This document shows positions 35,019 through 44,983 of a DNA stretch of 64,000 bases, piece by piece (the stretch's first letter is position 1; each line of letters begins with the position of its first letter). The notes below the pieces were generated by a model that worked only from the letters and a program-made list of their open reading frames with translations, ran no database searches and was not told the origin of the DNA. This stretch comes from Nitrospirota bacterium (GTDB lineage Bacteria; Nitrospirota; Nitrospiria; Nitrospirales; Nitrospiraceae). The stretch spans positions 547,086 to 611,085 of the forward strand of contig JBFMAX010000001.1 in NCBI GenBank assembly GCA_040755395.1, written 5' to 3'. A program made the translations under genes and the position numbers.

Positions 35019-35115
35019 GCCTCACGATAGCCGATGCTCTCGGAAGTTGTCAACCGAGCGGCAGGTTCGCGTCGCCGCCGACGACGACGAGAAAACCCTC
35101 GCCAATACTGGCGAT

Positions 35116-35144
35116 TTGCACGGCGAGGGACGGAGTGTTATAAG
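35116..35144 (+). promoter_or_regulatory. sigma-70 type promoter
   Basis: TTGCAC (35116), 17 bases, TATAAG (35139). Start near 35151, four bases before ATG 35155, so the transcript could be nearly leaderless. Confidence 0.45.
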
Positions 35145-35154
35145 CCATTCCGTC

Positions 35155-36294
35155 ATGCGCACCCGATCCCGCACGGCGACGTCGTTGCTGGTTGGTGCAC
35201 TGGCGCTGGGGTCTGTTTCTCAGGCCGCCCGCGACGGCGCCGCGACCGACGGCGGGTTCCGTCTCGCCCTTCCGGGCTATCAGTACCGCTTCCCGCAGGA
35301 CCACGGATCGCACGACGCATTTCGGACGGAATGGTGGTATTACACCGGTCACCTCACCGCCCGGAACGGCCGCCGTTTCGGCTTTCAATTGACCTTCTTC
35401 CGGCGCGGCGTCGCGCCGGAGCGCCTCAGTACCGAGCCGTCCCGCTGGACGATCCGACACCTGTACCTGGCCCACTTTGCGCTCTCCGATCTGGACAACG
35501 GCCGGTTCTCTATGGCCGAGAAGATCAGCCGGGCCGGGTTGGGCAAAGCCGGCGCGGACGCCGACCGCCTCCGCGTGTGGATCGATCGGTGGAGCGTCGA
35601 ACGGCTGTCCGGGGACCCCGATCGCCATCGCCTGCGCGCGGCCGCCGACGGATTCGCCGTGGATCTGACGGTCACCTCGCTCAAACCGCCGGTCGTGCAC
35701 GGCACGGACGGCGTGAGCCGCAAAGGCGACCGTCGAGGACAGGCGTCCCATTATTACTCGCTCACGAGGCTGGCGACCGAAGGGAGCGTGACGGTGCACG
35801 GGGAGCAGCTCGCGGTCGCGGGCACGAGTTGGATGGATCATGAGTTCGGTTCCGCGGACCTTGGTCGCGACGTGGTCGGCTGGGATTGGTTCAGCGTCCA
35901 GCTCAGCAACAACTCCGAGCTCATGGTCTATCGCCTCCGACGCGCAGACGGCTCGCCCGATCCGGCTTCCAGCGGCACGCTGATTCTCGCCGACGGGCGC
36001 TCTCAGCACCTGCCCGGGAACAGTCTTCGTCTGGAGCCTCTCACCTACTGGACCAGTCCGTCGAGCGGCGCGCGCTACCCTCAACGCTGGCGGCTGTCCT
36101 GCACCTCGCCGGAGTTCTCGCTCGAGCTGACCCCGTCGCTCGCGGATCAGGAATTGATCACCCGCCGGAGCACCCAGGTGACCTACTGGGAAGGCGCCGT
36201 GCAGGCGACGGGGACATGGCGCGGGGCGGCGGTGTCGGGACAGGGCTATGTGGAGATGACCGGGTACGCCGAACGCGTCACGCACCGCCTGTAA
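35155..36294 (+). CDS. carotenoid 1,2-hydratase/AttH-like secreted lipocalin protein
   Basis: 379 residues from ATG 35155 with a signal peptide (ATSLLVGALALGSVSQAA). The body is the AttH/CrtC-like double lipocalin: HDAFRTEWWYYTGHLTARNGRRFGFQLTFFRRG, then SHYYSLTRL, GTSWMDHEFGS and GWDWFSVQL. The TEWWY and DHEFGS motifs are hallmarks. Relatives include carotenoid hydratase and uncharacterised exported proteins often coded beside ABC exporters of the LolCDE type. It lies divergent from the LON-domain/ABC operon. A carotenoid role is not shown; binding or altering a lipid in the periplasm is likely. Confidence 0.85.
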   Translation: MRTRSRTATSLLVGALALGSVSQAARDGAATDGGFRLALPGYQYRFPQDHGSHDAFRTEWWYYTGHLTARNGRRFGFQLTFFRRGVAPERLSTEPSRWTIRHLYLAHFALSDLDNGRFSMAEKISRAGLGKAGADADRLRVWIDRWSVERLSGDPDRHRLRAAADGFAVDLTVTSLKPPVVHGTDGVSRKGDRRGQASHYYSLTRLATEGSVTVHGEQLAVAGTSWMDHEFGSADLGRDVVGWDWFSVQLSNNSELMVYRLRRADGSPDPASSGTLILADGRSQHLPGNSLRLEPLTYWTSPSSGARYPQRWRLSCTSPEFSLELTPSLADQELITRRSTQVTYWEGAVQATGTWRGAAVSGQGYVEMTGYAERVTHRL

Positions 36295-36365
36295 GCGCGA
36301 TACGGTCTCGGCCCGTCGTTCGTTATCGACGTGCTCCGGCGGCCGCTTGCCGGCGGCCGCTTGCC

Positions 36366-36395
36366 TTGACATCCCTAAAACCCGGTTTCTACAAT
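36366..36395 (+). promoter_or_regulatory. sigma-70 promoter for trmFO
   Basis: TTGACA (36366), 18 bases, TACAAT (36390). Start near 36402. The ATG at 36394 lies inside the -10 box, which argues for translation from ATG 36433. A GCGGCCGCTTGCCG direct repeat lies just upstream. Confidence 0.65.
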
Positions 36396-36432
36396 GAGCC
36401 TTCTCCGCCATTCCAACCGGAGTTTCAACGCG

Positions 36433-37749
36433 ATGCGTGAAGACATCGTGATCGTGGGCGGCGGGCTCGCCGGCTCCGAAGCGGCCTGGCAAGCAGCCAA
36501 CCGCGGAGCTCGGGTCACGCTCTACGAGATGCGGCCCAAGGAGCCCACGAAAGCCCATAAAACCGGGCTGCTCGCCGAGCTCGTCTGCTCCAACTCGCTG
36601 GGCTCCGGCGACATCCTGAGCGCGCCCGGCATCCTCAAGGAAGAAATGCGCCGGCTCAATTCGCTGATCGTCCGCGTCGCCGACGAAGTGCGGGTGCCGG
36701 CCGGCTCGGCGCTGGCGGTGGACCGGGACTTGTTCGCCCGGAAGGTCACGGAGGCGCTGGAAGCGCATCCCGACGTGCGGATCATTCGGGAGGAGATCAC
36801 AGCCATCCCGACCGACTGCGTGTGCATCATCGCGACCGGACCGTTGACCTCAGACCGCCTGTCGCAGGCGATCGCCAACTTGACCCACGCCAAACATCTG
36901 TACTTTTACGACGCGATCTCGCCGATCATCGACGCCGACTCGATCAACATGAATGTGGTATTTCGGGCTTCGCGCTACGACAAAGGCGGAGACGATTACC
37001 TGAACTGTCCGATGGACGAGGAGACGTACAACACATTTTACGAAGCGCTGCTGGCGGCCGAAAAGGTCCAACCCAAGGACTTCGAGAAGATTCCCTATTT
37101 CGAAGGCTGCATTCCCATCGAGGTCATGGCGGAGCGGGGGCGCCAAACCATGCAGTTCGGTCCGCTCAAGCCGGTGGGCCTTGAAGATCCGCGGACCGGC
37201 GCGCGGCCGTACGCCGTCGTGCAGCTTCGGGCGGAAAACGCCCACGGGACGTGTTACAACATGGTCGGGTTTCAGACAAAGCTGACCTACCCGGAGCAGA
37301 AGCGGGTGTTCCGCATGATCCCCGGCTTGGAGAACGCGGAGTTCCTCCGCTACGGCAGCTTGCACCGGAATACGTTCATCAACTCGCCGCTGTTGCTCCG
37401 GGCGACGTTGCAACTCAAGGCGCGCGGCACGGTGTTCTTCGCGGGGCAGATCGTCGGCGTGGAGGGGTACACGGAGTCCGCGGCGATGGGCGGCCTGGCC
37501 GGCATCAACGCCGCCCGCGGCCTGGCCGGGCTCCCGCTGGTGACGCCGCCGGCGACGACGGCGCACGGCAGCCTGCTCTCATATATCACGACCTGCGAGC
37601 CGCGACATTTCCAACCGATCAACACCAATTTCGGTCTGTTCCCGCCTCTGCCGAGCAGGATCCGAGACAAGGAACAGAAACGGCGCCTCATCGGCCAACG
37701 CGCGCTAGAGGATCTCGAGGCATGGAAGACGCGATCCGGGCTTTCGTGA
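36433..37749 (+). CDS. trmFO: folate-dependent tRNA (uracil-54) methyltransferase TrmFO
   Basis: 438 residues from ATG 36433. FAD-binding [24 protein letters not shown], then [52 protein letters not shown] and [19 protein letters not shown] match TrmFO, with the nucleophilic Cys of FEGCIPIE. It methylates U54 of the tRNA T-loop using methylenetetrahydrofolate and FADH2. It opens a cluster trmFO-xerC-hslV-hslU known from other bacteria such as Bacillus, with a 28-base overlap into xerC. Confidence 0.95.
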   Translation: MREDIVIVGGGLAGSEAAWQAANRGARVTLYEMRPKEPTKAHKTGLLAELVCSNSLGSGDILSAPGILKEEMRRLNSLIVRVADEVRVPAGSALAVDRDLFARKVTEALEAHPDVRIIREEITAIPTDCVCIIATGPLTSDRLSQAIANLTHAKHLYFYDAISPIIDADSINMNVVFRASRYDKGGDDYLNCPMDEETYNTFYEALLAAEKVQPKDFEKIPYFEGCIPIEVMAERGRQTMQFGPLKPVGLEDPRTGARPYAVVQLRAENAHGTCYNMVGFQTKLTYPEQKRVFRMIPGLENAEFLRYGSLHRNTFINSPLLLRATLQLKARGTVFFAGQIVGVEGYTESAAMGGLAGINAARGLAGLPLVTPPATTAHGSLLSYITTCEPRHFQPINTNFGLFPPLPSRIRDKEQKRRLIGQRALEDLEAWKTRSGLS

Positions 37750-38669
37750 CGTTTCTTGACGCGGAGCAGGGAGCGTCCCGCGAGACCATTCGCAGCTATC
37801 AGGCCGACCTTCGCCAGTTCCATGCGTTTCTGAAAAATTCCGGACAGGCGAACGACGACCGCCGGCCCGGCGAGATCGAGGCGGCCATGATCCGGAACTA
37901 TCTGGCGTGGCTGGACCGGAAAGGGGAGAAAAAAAGTTCGTTGGCGCGCAAGCTGGCGACGCTCCGGAGCTTCTATCGCTTCCTCATGAGGGAAGGGGTG
38001 GTCACGCGGAGCCCCGCCGAGGACATCAGAACGCCCAAACAGCCGAAGCCGCTCCCTCGCGCGCTGACGAAAGAGGACGCGGACGCTTTGATGGAACTGC
38101 CGAACGCCGAGACGCTGCTGGCGCGCCGCGACCGGGCCATACTCGAAACGCTGTACTCGACCGGCGCCCGCGTGAGCGAACTGGTCGGGATGAATGTGGG
38201 CGATCTTCACGCCGCCGAAGGATTGGTGCGACTGCGCGGCAAAGGCCGCAAGGAGCGGATCGTCCCGATCGGGGACGTGGCGCTGGAGGCCATCAGGGAC
38301 TACCACGATGCGTTATCCCGTCACGCATCACGCATCACGCATCACGCCCTTGAGCCCGTCTTCCGGAACAGCCGCGGCGGCCGGCTCACGTCCCGGAGCG
38401 TCGCCCGCATCGTGACGAAATATTCCCGCAGCCTGCCGGGCGGACGGGTCAGCCCGCACGCGCTGCGCCATTCGTTTGCGACCCATCTGCTGGACGAAGG
38501 GGCGGACTTGCGCGCGATTCAGGAAATGTTGGGCCACGCGTCGCTCAATACGACCCAGAAATACACCCACCTGGCGCCGAGCCAACTCATGGCCGTGTAC
38601 GACAAGGCTCATCCCCGGGCGAGGCTGCAATCCCCCGTTCAGGACAAGGAGGACGCCGGACGGTCATGA
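37722..38669 (+). CDS. xerC: tyrosine recombinase XerC/XerD
   Basis: 315 residues. N-terminal SAM-like core-binding domain, then the catalytic domain with Arg of STGARVSEL, Lys of [17 protein letters not shown] (HxxR), GHASL and nucleophile Tyr in TTQKYTHL. It cuts and rejoins dif to resolve chromosome dimers, with FtsK (at 11508) as activator. Place after trmFO and before hslV is conserved. Between the catalytic Lys and HxxR there is an insert ([11 protein letters not shown]) read from four TCACGC heptamers, which makes this gene a possible slippage site. Whether it is XerC or XerD cannot be settled here. Confidence 0.92.
   Translation: MEDAIRAFVTFLDAEQGASRETIRSYQADLRQFHAFLKNSGQANDDRRPGEIEAAMIRNYLAWLDRKGEKKSSLARKLATLRSFYRFLMREGVVTRSPAEDIRTPKQPKPLPRALTKEDADALMELPNAETLLARRDRAILETLYSTGARVSELVGMNVGDLHAAEGLVRLRGKGRKERIVPIGDVALEAIRDYHDALSRHASRITHHALEPVFRNSRGGRLTSRSVARIVTKYSRSLPGGRVSPHALRHSFATHLLDEGADLRAIQEMLGHASLNTTQKYTHLAPSQLMAVYDKAHPRARLQSPVQDKEDAGRS
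38321..38348. repeat. in-gene TCACGCA heptamer repeat (four units)
   Basis: Three TCACGCA units and one TCACGCC unit lie inside xerC in coding sequence. Seven is not a multiple of three, so gain or loss of one unit would shift the frame. Confidence 0.8.
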
Positions 38670-39202
38670 CGATTCGCTCCACCACGATCCTGTGCGTGAG
38701 ACGGGACGGCAATGTCGCGATGGGCTGCGACGGCCAGGTGACCGTCGGCACCACCGTGATGAAGCACAATGCGAAAAAACTCCGGCGCATGCACCACGAC
38801 CACGTCCTGGCCGGCTTTGCCGGAGCCACCGCCGACGCCTTTACGTTGTTCGAAAAGTTCGAGGCCAAGCTGGAAGAATATCGCGGGAACCTGACCAGGG
38901 CGGCCGTCGAGCTGGCGAAGGACTGGCGGACCGACCGGATCCTCCGGCGATTGGAAGCGCTGCTCGCCGTCGCCGACCTGGACCACTCGTTCGTGATCTC
39001 GGGCACCGGCGACGTGGTGGAGCCGGAAGACGGCATCCTGGCGATCGGGTCCGGCGGGCCCTATGCGCTGGCGGCCGCGCGCGCGTTGCTCGGCCATTCG
39101 ACCTTGGACGCGCGCCGGATCGTCGAGGAATCCATGGCGATCGCCGGCGGCATCGACATCTACACCAACCAGCAGATCCTGATCGAAGAACTCAAACGGT
39201 GA
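38666..39202 (+). CDS. hslV: ATP-dependent protease peptidase subunit HslV
   Basis: 178 residues, with four bases shared with xerC (ATGA). MTIRS would be removed to expose the N-terminal Thr of [10 protein letters not shown]; then [43 protein letters not shown] and [16 protein letters not shown] match HslV. Two hexameric rings form the proteolytic core, opened by HslU. The short five-residue leader before the catalytic Thr is longer than in many species, where only Met is removed. Confidence 0.95.
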   Translation: MTIRSTTILCVRRDGNVAMGCDGQVTVGTTVMKHNAKKLRRMHHDHVLAGFAGATADAFTLFEKFEAKLEEYRGNLTRAAVELAKDWRTDRILRRLEALLAVADLDHSFVISGTGDVVEPEDGILAIGSGGPYALAAARALLGHSTLDARRIVEESMAIAGGIDIYTNQQILIEELKR

Positions 39203-39215
39203 GCCCCGCGACGTC

Positions 39216-40613
39216 ATGATGTCGGACCAACAGCCGGCCCTGCCCAATCTCAACAACCTCACACCCAGGCAGATCGTCGAGGAATTGGACCGCTACGTGA
39301 TCGGCCAGCGCGACGCGAAGCGCATGGTCGCCATCGCCCTGCGCAACCGCTGGCGGCGGCAGCAGTTGACGCCCGACCTGCGCGACGAAGTGATGCCGAA
39401 AAACATCATCATGATCGGCCCGACCGGCGTCGGCAAAACAGAGATCGCGCGCCGGCTCGCCAAGCTGGCTCAGGCGCCGTTCCTCAAAGTCGAGGCGTCG
39501 AAGTTTACCGAGGTCGGGTACGTCGGGCGGGACGTGGAGTCCATCATCCGGGACCTCACGGAGCTCGCCGTCAACATGGTCAAGGCGAAACATCTGGACG
39601 ACGTGCAGCACAAGGCGGAGCGGCTCGGGGAGGAGCGGCTGCTCGATCTTTTGCTGCCCCCCGCCACGCCGCGTCCCGGCTTCTTCGAAGAGATAGGCCG
39701 GCCGGACGCCGCGCAACCGGGCGCGGAGTCGTACGAAGCCACTCGCTCGAAGCTGCGTCTCCAATTGCGGGAAGGCAAGCTCGATCACCGGACCGTCGAA
39801 CTGGAAGTCAAGGACCGGGCGCTGCCGATCGGCGTCATCTCGAACGTCGGCGGGCTGGAGGAGCTGGAAAGCGGCCTGCGCGAGATGCTCGGGGGCATGT
39901 TCCAGGGCAAAAAGAAAAAGCGCTTGATGAAAGTGCCGGAGGCGCTGAAACATCTCACCCAGGAAGAAGCACAGAAGCTGATCGACATGGACGAAGTGGT
40001 GCGGGAGGCGATCGCCAAGGTCGAGCAGGCCGGCATCGTCTTCTTGGACGAGATCGACAAGATCGCCGGGCGCGAGCGGAGCGTCGGCCCCGATGTGTCG
40101 CGGGAGGGCGTGCAGCGCGACCTGCTGCCGATCGTCGAGGGTTCGACCGTGAATACGAAGTACGGCCCGGTCCAGACGGACCACATCCTGTTCATCGCCG
40201 CGGGCGCGTTCCACGTCGCCAAGCCCTCGGACCTGATTCCCGAATTGCAGGGCCGGTTCCCCATCCGGGTCGAGTTGAGCCCGCTGACCAAAGAGGACTT
40301 CATCCGGATCCTGACCGAACCGAAGGGCGCGCTGGTCCGGCAATACCAGGCGCTCCTCGCGACCGAAGGCCTCACGCTGGACTTCACGAAGGACGGAGTG
40401 GAGGAGGTCGCCGCGACGGCCGTGCAGGTGAACGACCGGACGGAAAACATCGGGGCCCGCCGCCTGTTCACGATCATGGAACGGCTGCTGGAACAGGTGT
40501 CGTTCGAAGGGCCCGAGTGGCCCGACAAGAAGGTCGTCATCGACGCGCAGTACGTCAAAGACCGCCTGCGCGACATCGTGAAGGATCAGGACCTGAGCCG
40601 GTTTATCCTTTGA
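39216..40613 (+). CDS. hslU: ATP-dependent protease ATPase subunit HslU
   Basis: 465 residues. [17 protein letters not shown], Walker [10 protein letters not shown], the I-domain (about 110-240), Walker [12 protein letters not shown], sensor region and the C-terminal DLSRFIL tail that docks into HslV. HslU unfolds substrates with ATP and feeds them to HslV. Thirteen bases part it from hslV. The C-terminal -RFIL tail shows the pair is matched. Confidence 0.95.
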   Translation: MMSDQQPALPNLNNLTPRQIVEELDRYVIGQRDAKRMVAIALRNRWRRQQLTPDLRDEVMPKNIIMIGPTGVGKTEIARRLAKLAQAPFLKVEASKFTEVGYVGRDVESIIRDLTELAVNMVKAKHLDDVQHKAERLGEERLLDLLLPPATPRPGFFEEIGRPDAAQPGAESYEATRSKLRLQLREGKLDHRTVELEVKDRALPIGVISNVGGLEELESGLREMLGGMFQGKKKKRLMKVPEALKHLTQEEAQKLIDMDEVVREAIAKVEQAGIVFLDEIDKIAGRERSVGPDVSREGVQRDLLPIVEGSTVNTKYGPVQTDHILFIAAGAFHVAKPSDLIPELQGRFPIRVELSPLTKEDFIRILTEPKGALVRQYQALLATEGLTLDFTKDGVEEVAATAVQVNDRTENIGARRLFTIMERLLEQVSFEGPEWPDKKVVIDAQYVKDRLRDIVKDQDLSRFIL

Positions 40614-40706
40614 GCGAGACTGGCGCGACGGGCCACTGGCGCGAAACGGCTTTCGCACCTCTCGCCTGTCTCGCGCTTCGCGCGCATCTCGCAGCAGGAG
40701 CCTGCA

Positions 40707-41600
40707 ATGAACAAACTCATCAGAAAAGCCAACATTCTCGTCGAGGCCCTGCCGTACATCCGCACGTTCGCCGGCAAGACCATCGTGATCAAGTACGGCG
40801 GCAAGGCCATGACGGAGGATGCGCTGAAGGATCGCTTTGCGCTGGACGTCGTCCTGTTCAAATACGTCGGCCTCAACCCGGTCATCGTGCACGGCGGCGG
40901 GCCGCAGATCAACAAGATGCTGGATACGCTGGGGCTGGAAGCCAGGTTCCGGCACGGCGTGCGGATCACCGACCGGGCGACGATGGACATCGTGGAGATG
41001 GTGTTGGGCGGCAAGATCAACAAGGAAATCGTCGCGCTCATCAATCAACACGGCGGGCGGGCCGTCGGGCTGACCGGCAAGGACGGCGATCTCATCCACG
41101 CGAAGCCCTTGACCATGAAAGCCTGGGCGGAAAGCATCGGGACGGAACACGACGGCTCGCCGGAGGAGGACTTCGGCCTGGTGGGGGACATCCAATCGGT
41201 CAATCCGCGCGTCATCGAAAAGCTCCAGCAGGAGAACTTCATCCCGGTCATCGCGCCGATCGGGACCGACCGCGCCGGCAACACGTACAACATCAACGCC
41301 GATCTGGTGGCCGGGGCAGTCGCCGGCGCGCTCAAAGCCGAAAAGCTGCTGGTACTGACCGACGTCAAGGGCATCCGCGACGCGAAAGGCCGGCACGTCT
41401 CCACCCTGTCGCGCAAAGATATGCAGCGGATGGTGAAGAAGGGCACGATCGGCGAGGGCATGTTGCCCAAAGTCCATGCCTGTCTGATGGCGCTCGACGG
41501 GGGTGTCCGCAAGGCGCACATCATCGACGGCCGCATGCCCCACGCGATCCTGCTCGAAGTGTTCACGGACAAAGGCATCGGGACGGAGATCGTGGCATGA
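40707..41600 (+). CDS. argB: acetylglutamate kinase ArgB
   Basis: 297 residues, AGGAG 8 bases before the [72 protein letters not shown] and [27 protein letters not shown] match the amino-acid kinase fold of ArgB. It phosphorylates N-acetylglutamate, second step of arginine synthesis. It lies 93 bases behind hslU across a small GCGCGAAACGG/TCTCGCG repeat. The N-terminal helix is of the length seen in arginine-sensitive hexameric forms, so feedback by arginine is likely. Confidence 0.95.
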   Translation: MNKLIRKANILVEALPYIRTFAGKTIVIKYGGKAMTEDALKDRFALDVVLFKYVGLNPVIVHGGGPQINKMLDTLGLEARFRHGVRITDRATMDIVEMVLGGKINKEIVALINQHGGRAVGLTGKDGDLIHAKPLTMKAWAESIGTEHDGSPEEDFGLVGDIQSVNPRVIEKLQQENFIPVIAPIGTDRAGNTYNINADLVAGAVAGALKAEKLLVLTDVKGIRDAKGRHVSTLSRKDMQRMVKKGTIGEGMLPKVHACLMALDGGVRKAHIIDGRMPHAILLEVFTDKGIGTEIVA

Positions 41601-41690
41601 GCGACAACCGGCGTGAACCGTTCATCGTTATTCGCTGAACGGAGGAGACATGTTCCGCTTTCCACACGTTTAACGGTTAACGATTGACGC

Positions 41691-42575
41691 ATGTCTTCTC
41701 ACGAGAGTTTGTACGCCCACCTCCAGGCCCTCGTCGGCGAGCGCCATCCCCAGACCTCACCTGCCGCGTTGCTCCAAGCCGAACACTATCTCCGAGACCA
41801 ATTCGCCGCGCTGGGTTACGAGGTCGCTACGCACGAGTTCGAGGCGCTCGGCGGGACGTATCGGAACGTGATCGCAACGCGCCTCCCACTGACTGCATCA
41901 GCCAGAGGCGGACCGCCGCTCATCCTCGCGGCCCACTTCGACACGGTGATGGGCTCGCCCGGCGCCGACGACAACGCCAGCGGGGTGGCGGTGCTGCTGG
42001 AAGTCGCGCGTCGGCTTCGCGACCTTCCGCTGGGTCGGCCTGTGCGATTCATCGCCTTCAATCTGGAAGAGGAAGACCTGCCTGCAGAAAGGCAAGGCCT
42101 GCTCGGTAGCCTGGCCTATGCCGCACATCTGCGAGCGACCGACCAGAACATTCTTGGCGCGATCGTCCTGGAATGTGTCGGCTATGCGCGCTCTGAGGAA
42201 GGAACGCAGCAGGTCCCGCCGGGCGTCCCGATCGCCGTGCCTTCAACGGGCAACTTCCTAGGCGTCATCGGCAACGCCGCCTCGGCGGCCCTCACCGCCT
42301 CTGTCGAACAGGCGGCAAAGCCGCACGTGCCGGTCGTGTCGCTGGTGGTCCCCGGCAACGGGGAACTCCTCCCCGACACCAGACGCAGCGACCACGCTTC
42401 CTTCTGGCACTACGGCTCCCCCGCCGTCATGCTCACCGACACGGCCAACTTCCGCAATCCCCACTACCACCAGCCGACGGATACCATCGAGACGGTGAAC
42501 ATGGAGTTCCTGAGCAAGGTCGCTTCGGCCGTCACTGCGTCGGCGTTAGAGCTTGCCGGTAGGCCACATTCATAA
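41691..42575 (+). CDS. M28-family zinc aminopeptidase
   Basis: 294 residues. Metal ligands are visible: AHFDTV (His, Asp), GADDNASG (bridging Asp), NLEEED (Glu-Glu), and RSDHASF/NPHYHQPTDT (Asp, His). That is the co-catalytic two-zinc site of M28 peptidases, which remove N-terminal residues from peptides. No signal peptide, so cytoplasmic. Sequence AERQGLLGSLAYAAHL follows the active site where the family reads G-S/A-xx(Y/W). It follows argB on the same strand after a short gap. Confidence 0.88.
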   Translation: MSSHESLYAHLQALVGERHPQTSPAALLQAEHYLRDQFAALGYEVATHEFEALGGTYRNVIATRLPLTASARGGPPLILAAHFDTVMGSPGADDNASGVAVLLEVARRLRDLPLGRPVRFIAFNLEEEDLPAERQGLLGSLAYAAHLRATDQNILGAIVLECVGYARSEEGTQQVPPGVPIAVPSTGNFLGVIGNAASAALTASVEQAAKPHVPVVSLVVPGNGELLPDTRRSDHASFWHYGSPAVMLTDTANFRNPHYHQPTDTIETVNMEFLSKVASAVTASALELAGRPHS

Positions 42576-42697
42576 CAGTCAAAGAAGCGATTGCTAGATC
42601 CGGAAAGACTACGGGCACCTTCCTGAAAGGCACGTAGAGTGCTGAAGCCGGAATTTGATTTGAGCCGATTCAGCAGCGACTCGAGCTTCAGGTCCTC

Positions 42698-42810
42698 GAA
42701 GAAAGGGGTCGTCGTCTCGAAGAAAGGGGTCGGGAGTCGTTTCAGGCTGCTCCTTTTCTGACCGCTTCTTTCCTGGACCGCTTTCAGCAAGAAAGACTCC
42801 CGACCCCGTT
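42698..42810. repeat. inverted AAAGGGGTCGGGAGTC repeat pair (REP/BIME-like)
   Basis: AAAGGGGTCGGGAGTC at 42723-42738 (with a partial tandem copy at 42702) faces its inverse GACTCCCGACCCC at 42795-42807, forming a stem of about 85 bases. The same core occurs three times past the CRISPR array. In 42576-42987 nothing else but the hicB promoter is seen. Confidence 0.7.
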
Positions 42811-42961
42811 TTTGCCCGACCTGAAACGGTCTCTTCGACTTCGCCGCCCGCAGTCGCCTCGATGACCTCTTCCAGCCTTCCTCCGCCGCAACATCCGAAA
42901 GGAGTTACAGTGTGGGGCATCTCGACCCTTCTTCTTTGTGGGCTTTGGATCAGCGGTTTGC

Positions 42962-42967
42962 TATAAT
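42962..42967 (+). promoter_or_regulatory. -10 box of hicB
   Basis: TATAAT at 42962 with a weak -35; start near 42974. GGAGAGG follows at 42975, six bases before ATG 42988. Confidence 0.5.
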
Positions 42968-42987
42968 CCGCCGCGGAGAGGTTCAGG

Positions 42988-43224
42988 ATGACGTTCTATC
43001 ACTTCGAGATCGTGGTGGAGAAGGAGTCGGACGATCAGGGCTATTCAGCCTACAGCCCAACGCTGCCAGGCTGTTTCAGCAATGGCAAGACGATCGAGGA
43101 GGCCAGGCGGAATATCCGCGAAGCCATCCAGCAGCACATTGCCTCCCTCCTGGCCCACGGCCAGCCGGTCCCGCAGAATGAGAACCTTGTGCATGTGGAG
43201 GAGTTGACGGTTGGGGTTCCGTAA
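42988..43224 (+). CDS. hicB: HicB-family antitoxin
   Basis: 78 residues with the HicB fold: EKESDDQGYSAYSPTLPGCFSNGKTIEEARRNIREAIQQHI. The partial RNase-H-like sheet binds and blocks HicA. There is no added DNA-binding domain, so this is the short form. Its stop overlaps the ATG of the hicA remnant by one base (TAATG), so the pair was coupled. With the toxin broken, the antitoxin is left without its known partner. Confidence 0.88.
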   Translation: MTFYHFEIVVEKESDDQGYSAYSPTLPGCFSNGKTIEEARRNIREAIQQHIASLLAHGQPVPQNENLVHVEELTVGVP

Positions 43225-43450
43225 TGAGTCGGATGCCCCAGGTCACTGCCCAAGACCTTGTCCGCTTCCTTAAGACTCAGGGTTTCATAGAAGATCGTCA
43301 ATCTGGTAGCCACTGACGCTCTGGCACGAAGCCCGTCAGGTTTCCGTGACGATTCCGATCCATACCGGCTGTGATCTTGGGCGAGGCCTGGCGCTGCGCA
43401 TCCTGAAGGACGCCGGATTTTCCGTGGACGACTATCTACGGCTTCGGTGA
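43224..43450 (+). pseudogene. hicA: HicA toxin, broken by a 1-base deletion
   Basis: The frame reads MSRMPQVTAQDLVRFLKTQG to SGSH, then stops at 43314. The next frame goes on from 43313 as LTLWHEARQVSVTIPIHTG and LALRILKDAGFSVDDYLRL, exactly what HicA needs after GSH. Loss of one C (CACCTG to CACTG) explains it. HicA is a small double-stranded-RNA-binding-fold mRNA interferase using the His of GSH. As it stands the protein would be 30 residues and inactive. A sequencing error cannot be excluded. Confidence 0.85.
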
Positions 43451-43580
43451 TCTGCCGCTGACCTGCTTCCTACCTCGCCCGCACGGTGTCCTTTCTGCTG
43501 AAGCGGCGTGAGAGCCGTACCCATCCCTGACTCACCACTTGACTTAAACGTGACTCACTGTCTCCTGTGAAATCTCCATC

Positions 43581-44345
43581 ATGAGAAGCACCAAGCGCCG
43601 CCTCCGTTCCACAACCTTCCGCACCATCCGCCGCATCTTTGACGCGCTCGACTACTCCACCCTCGGCAGCGTGTACTGCGACGAGGGCGGGGATGCGTTT
43701 TGGAAAGTCAAGCGCGGGCCGTGCCGGCGGTTGGGGATCAAGCTGGCCGAGGCGCTGATGGCGCGGCTCAAGCCGGACGGGCGGAGTCTCTACGTCGGCG
43801 CGGGGGTGGCGGAGATCCCCTTGCTGGCGATGGAAACGCTGGAACTCGGCCGGGAGGTGACGGCCTATAACCTGCGGGCCGACGAGGTGGCGGTGCTGAA
43901 CCAGGCCTGCAAGGGGTTGCCTTTTGAGTTCGCGGCTGCTGACGCGGGGACGGCGCCGGGCGTTTTCGATCATCTCTGGATCGTCAGCGTGTTGAACGAT
44001 CCGGAACGGTTTCCCGATCTGGCCGCGCTTTCCTATGGCCGGGCCGATCCTGTCACATTCGATCCGAAGAAGTTTGCAGGCGAGCGCCGCATTGTGAGGA
44101 TTCTGGCTGACCGGTGCCTGCGTAAGCTCGCGCTTCCCGCGCTGGTCACGACCTCGACGGAGGAATTGGTCTGGATCGCCGAATGGTGCCACCGGCGAGG
44201 CATTCCCTATCGCGTGGGAGATGAGCGGTACCCCACCGCGACCGTCGGGGACCCGGTGTGTTTTGTGCGGATCGGCTCCACCCCTCACCCTTCCCTCTCC
44301 CCTCGGGTGAGGGGAGAGGATGAAACGACCGGCCTCACACTTTGA
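43581..44345 (+). CDS. predicted SAM-binding Rossmann protein, unknown role
   Basis: 254 residues. A Rossmann signature (SLYVGAGVAEIPLLAMETLELGREVTAYNLRADEVAVLN) suggests a class I methyltransferase-like domain, with AAADAGTAPGVFDHLWIVSVLNDP as the following strand and acidic loop. I do not recognise the substrate. The last 21 residues (TPHPSLSPRVRGEDETTGL) are read from a C-rich/G-rich palindrome, so the original C terminus has been replaced or extended. The 3' end overlaps the carbonic anhydrase-like gene by 11 bases, tail to tail. Confidence 0.65.
   Translation: MRSTKRRLRSTTFRTIRRIFDALDYSTLGSVYCDEGGDAFWKVKRGPCRRLGIKLAEALMARLKPDGRSLYVGAGVAEIPLLAMETLELGREVTAYNLRADEVAVLNQACKGLPFEFAAADAGTAPGVFDHLWIVSVLNDPERFPDLAALSYGRADPVTFDPKKFAGERRIVRILADRCLRKLALPALVTTSTEELVWIAEWCHRRGIPYRVGDERYPTATVGDPVCFVRIGSTPHPSLSPRVRGEDETTGLTL
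44282..44325. repeat. CCCCTCACCC/GGGTGAGGGG palindrome, copy 5 (in coding sequence)
   Basis: CCCTCACCCTTCCCTCTCCC with CGGGTGAGGGGAGAGG; encodes PHPSLSPRVRGE at the end of the SAM-binding protein. Confidence 0.75.
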
Positions 44346-44874
44346 ATCCGGTCTTTGATTTTGCCGGATCGGCCAGGTATTGGCGGGCGTAGTTGACGTA
44401 GTTCTGAGCCGACTCTCTGATCCAGGCCAACTCCTCGTCGGTCACCGGCCGCCTCACTCGCGCCGGCGCGCCCAGGATCACGCTCTTGGGCGGCACGACC
44501 GTGCCCTCGGTGACCAGCGCGCCGGCGCCGACGACCGAATCCTCGCCGATCACCGCGCCGTCCATGATGATCGCGCCCATGCCGACGAGCACGCGATCCT
44601 TGATCGTGCAGCCGTGCAGGACCACGTGGTGGCCGATCGTCACGTCGTCGCCGATGACGAGCGGCGCCGTGTCATGGGTGACGTGGAGCACACAGAGGTC
44701 CTGGACGTTGGTCCGGTGCCCGATGCGGACGTAGTTCACATCGCCCCGGATCACGGCGTGGAACCAGGCGCTCGAGTCCTCGCCGAAGACCACGTCGCCG
44801 ATGACGACGGCCGTCTCCTCGATGAAGCAGGACTTCGGAATCGTCGGCTTGATGCCTTGGAAGGTGCGGATCAT
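44335..44874 (-). CDS. gamma-carbonic anhydrase-family hexapeptide protein
   Basis: 179 residues, left-handed beta-helix of hexapeptide repeats (VVIGDVVFGEDSSAWFHAVIRGD). Zinc ligands are in place: His of HVTHDT and the pair in IGHHVVLHGC. Trimers of this family hydrate CO2 or have acyl-transfer or unknown roles (YrdA, PaaY). The Arg of VIRGD and Asn-Val-Gln-Asp (NVQD) are as in active enzymes. It is divergent from the DUF3800 gene. Confidence 0.9.
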   Translation of the reverse strand: MIRTFQGIKPTIPKSCFIEETAVVIGDVVFGEDSSAWFHAVIRGDVNYVRIGHRTNVQDLCVLHVTHDTAPLVIGDDVTIGHHVVLHGCTIKDRVLVGMGAIIMDGAVIGEDSVVGAGALVTEGTVVPPKSVILGAPARVRRPVTDEELAWIRESAQNYVNYARQYLADPAKSKTGFKV

Positions 44875-44907
44875 AGCGCCGTCATCTTCAAGAAAGTAAA
44901 GTCACTG

Positions 44908-44944
44908 TACCATCATTGTCATGGTAGTAAAGGGCCATTATAAT
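44908..44944 (+). promoter_or_regulatory. promoter and operator-like palindrome of the DUF3800 gene
   Basis: TTGTCA (44916), 17 bases, TATAAT (44939); a near-perfect promoter. TACCATCATTGTCATGGTA (44908-44926) is an inverted repeat laid over the -35 box, a likely repressor site. Confidence 0.65.
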
Positions 44945-44983
44945 GCGCGGTCGATATTCCTCCCTAGTTCTTAGGAGACTACC

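Noticed and set aside
36337..36366. GCGGCCGCTTGCCG direct repeat as a terminator of the AttH-like gene
   Set aside because: It can fold weakly but has no U-run and abuts the trmFO promoter; evidence too thin.
35050..36768. 572-residue minus-strand frame
   Set aside because: Lies over the AttH-like gene and trmFO; no ribosome binding site or domain.
39192..41543. 783-residue minus-strand frame over hslU and argB
   Set aside because: Antisense to two well-supported genes, with shadow composition and no known motif.
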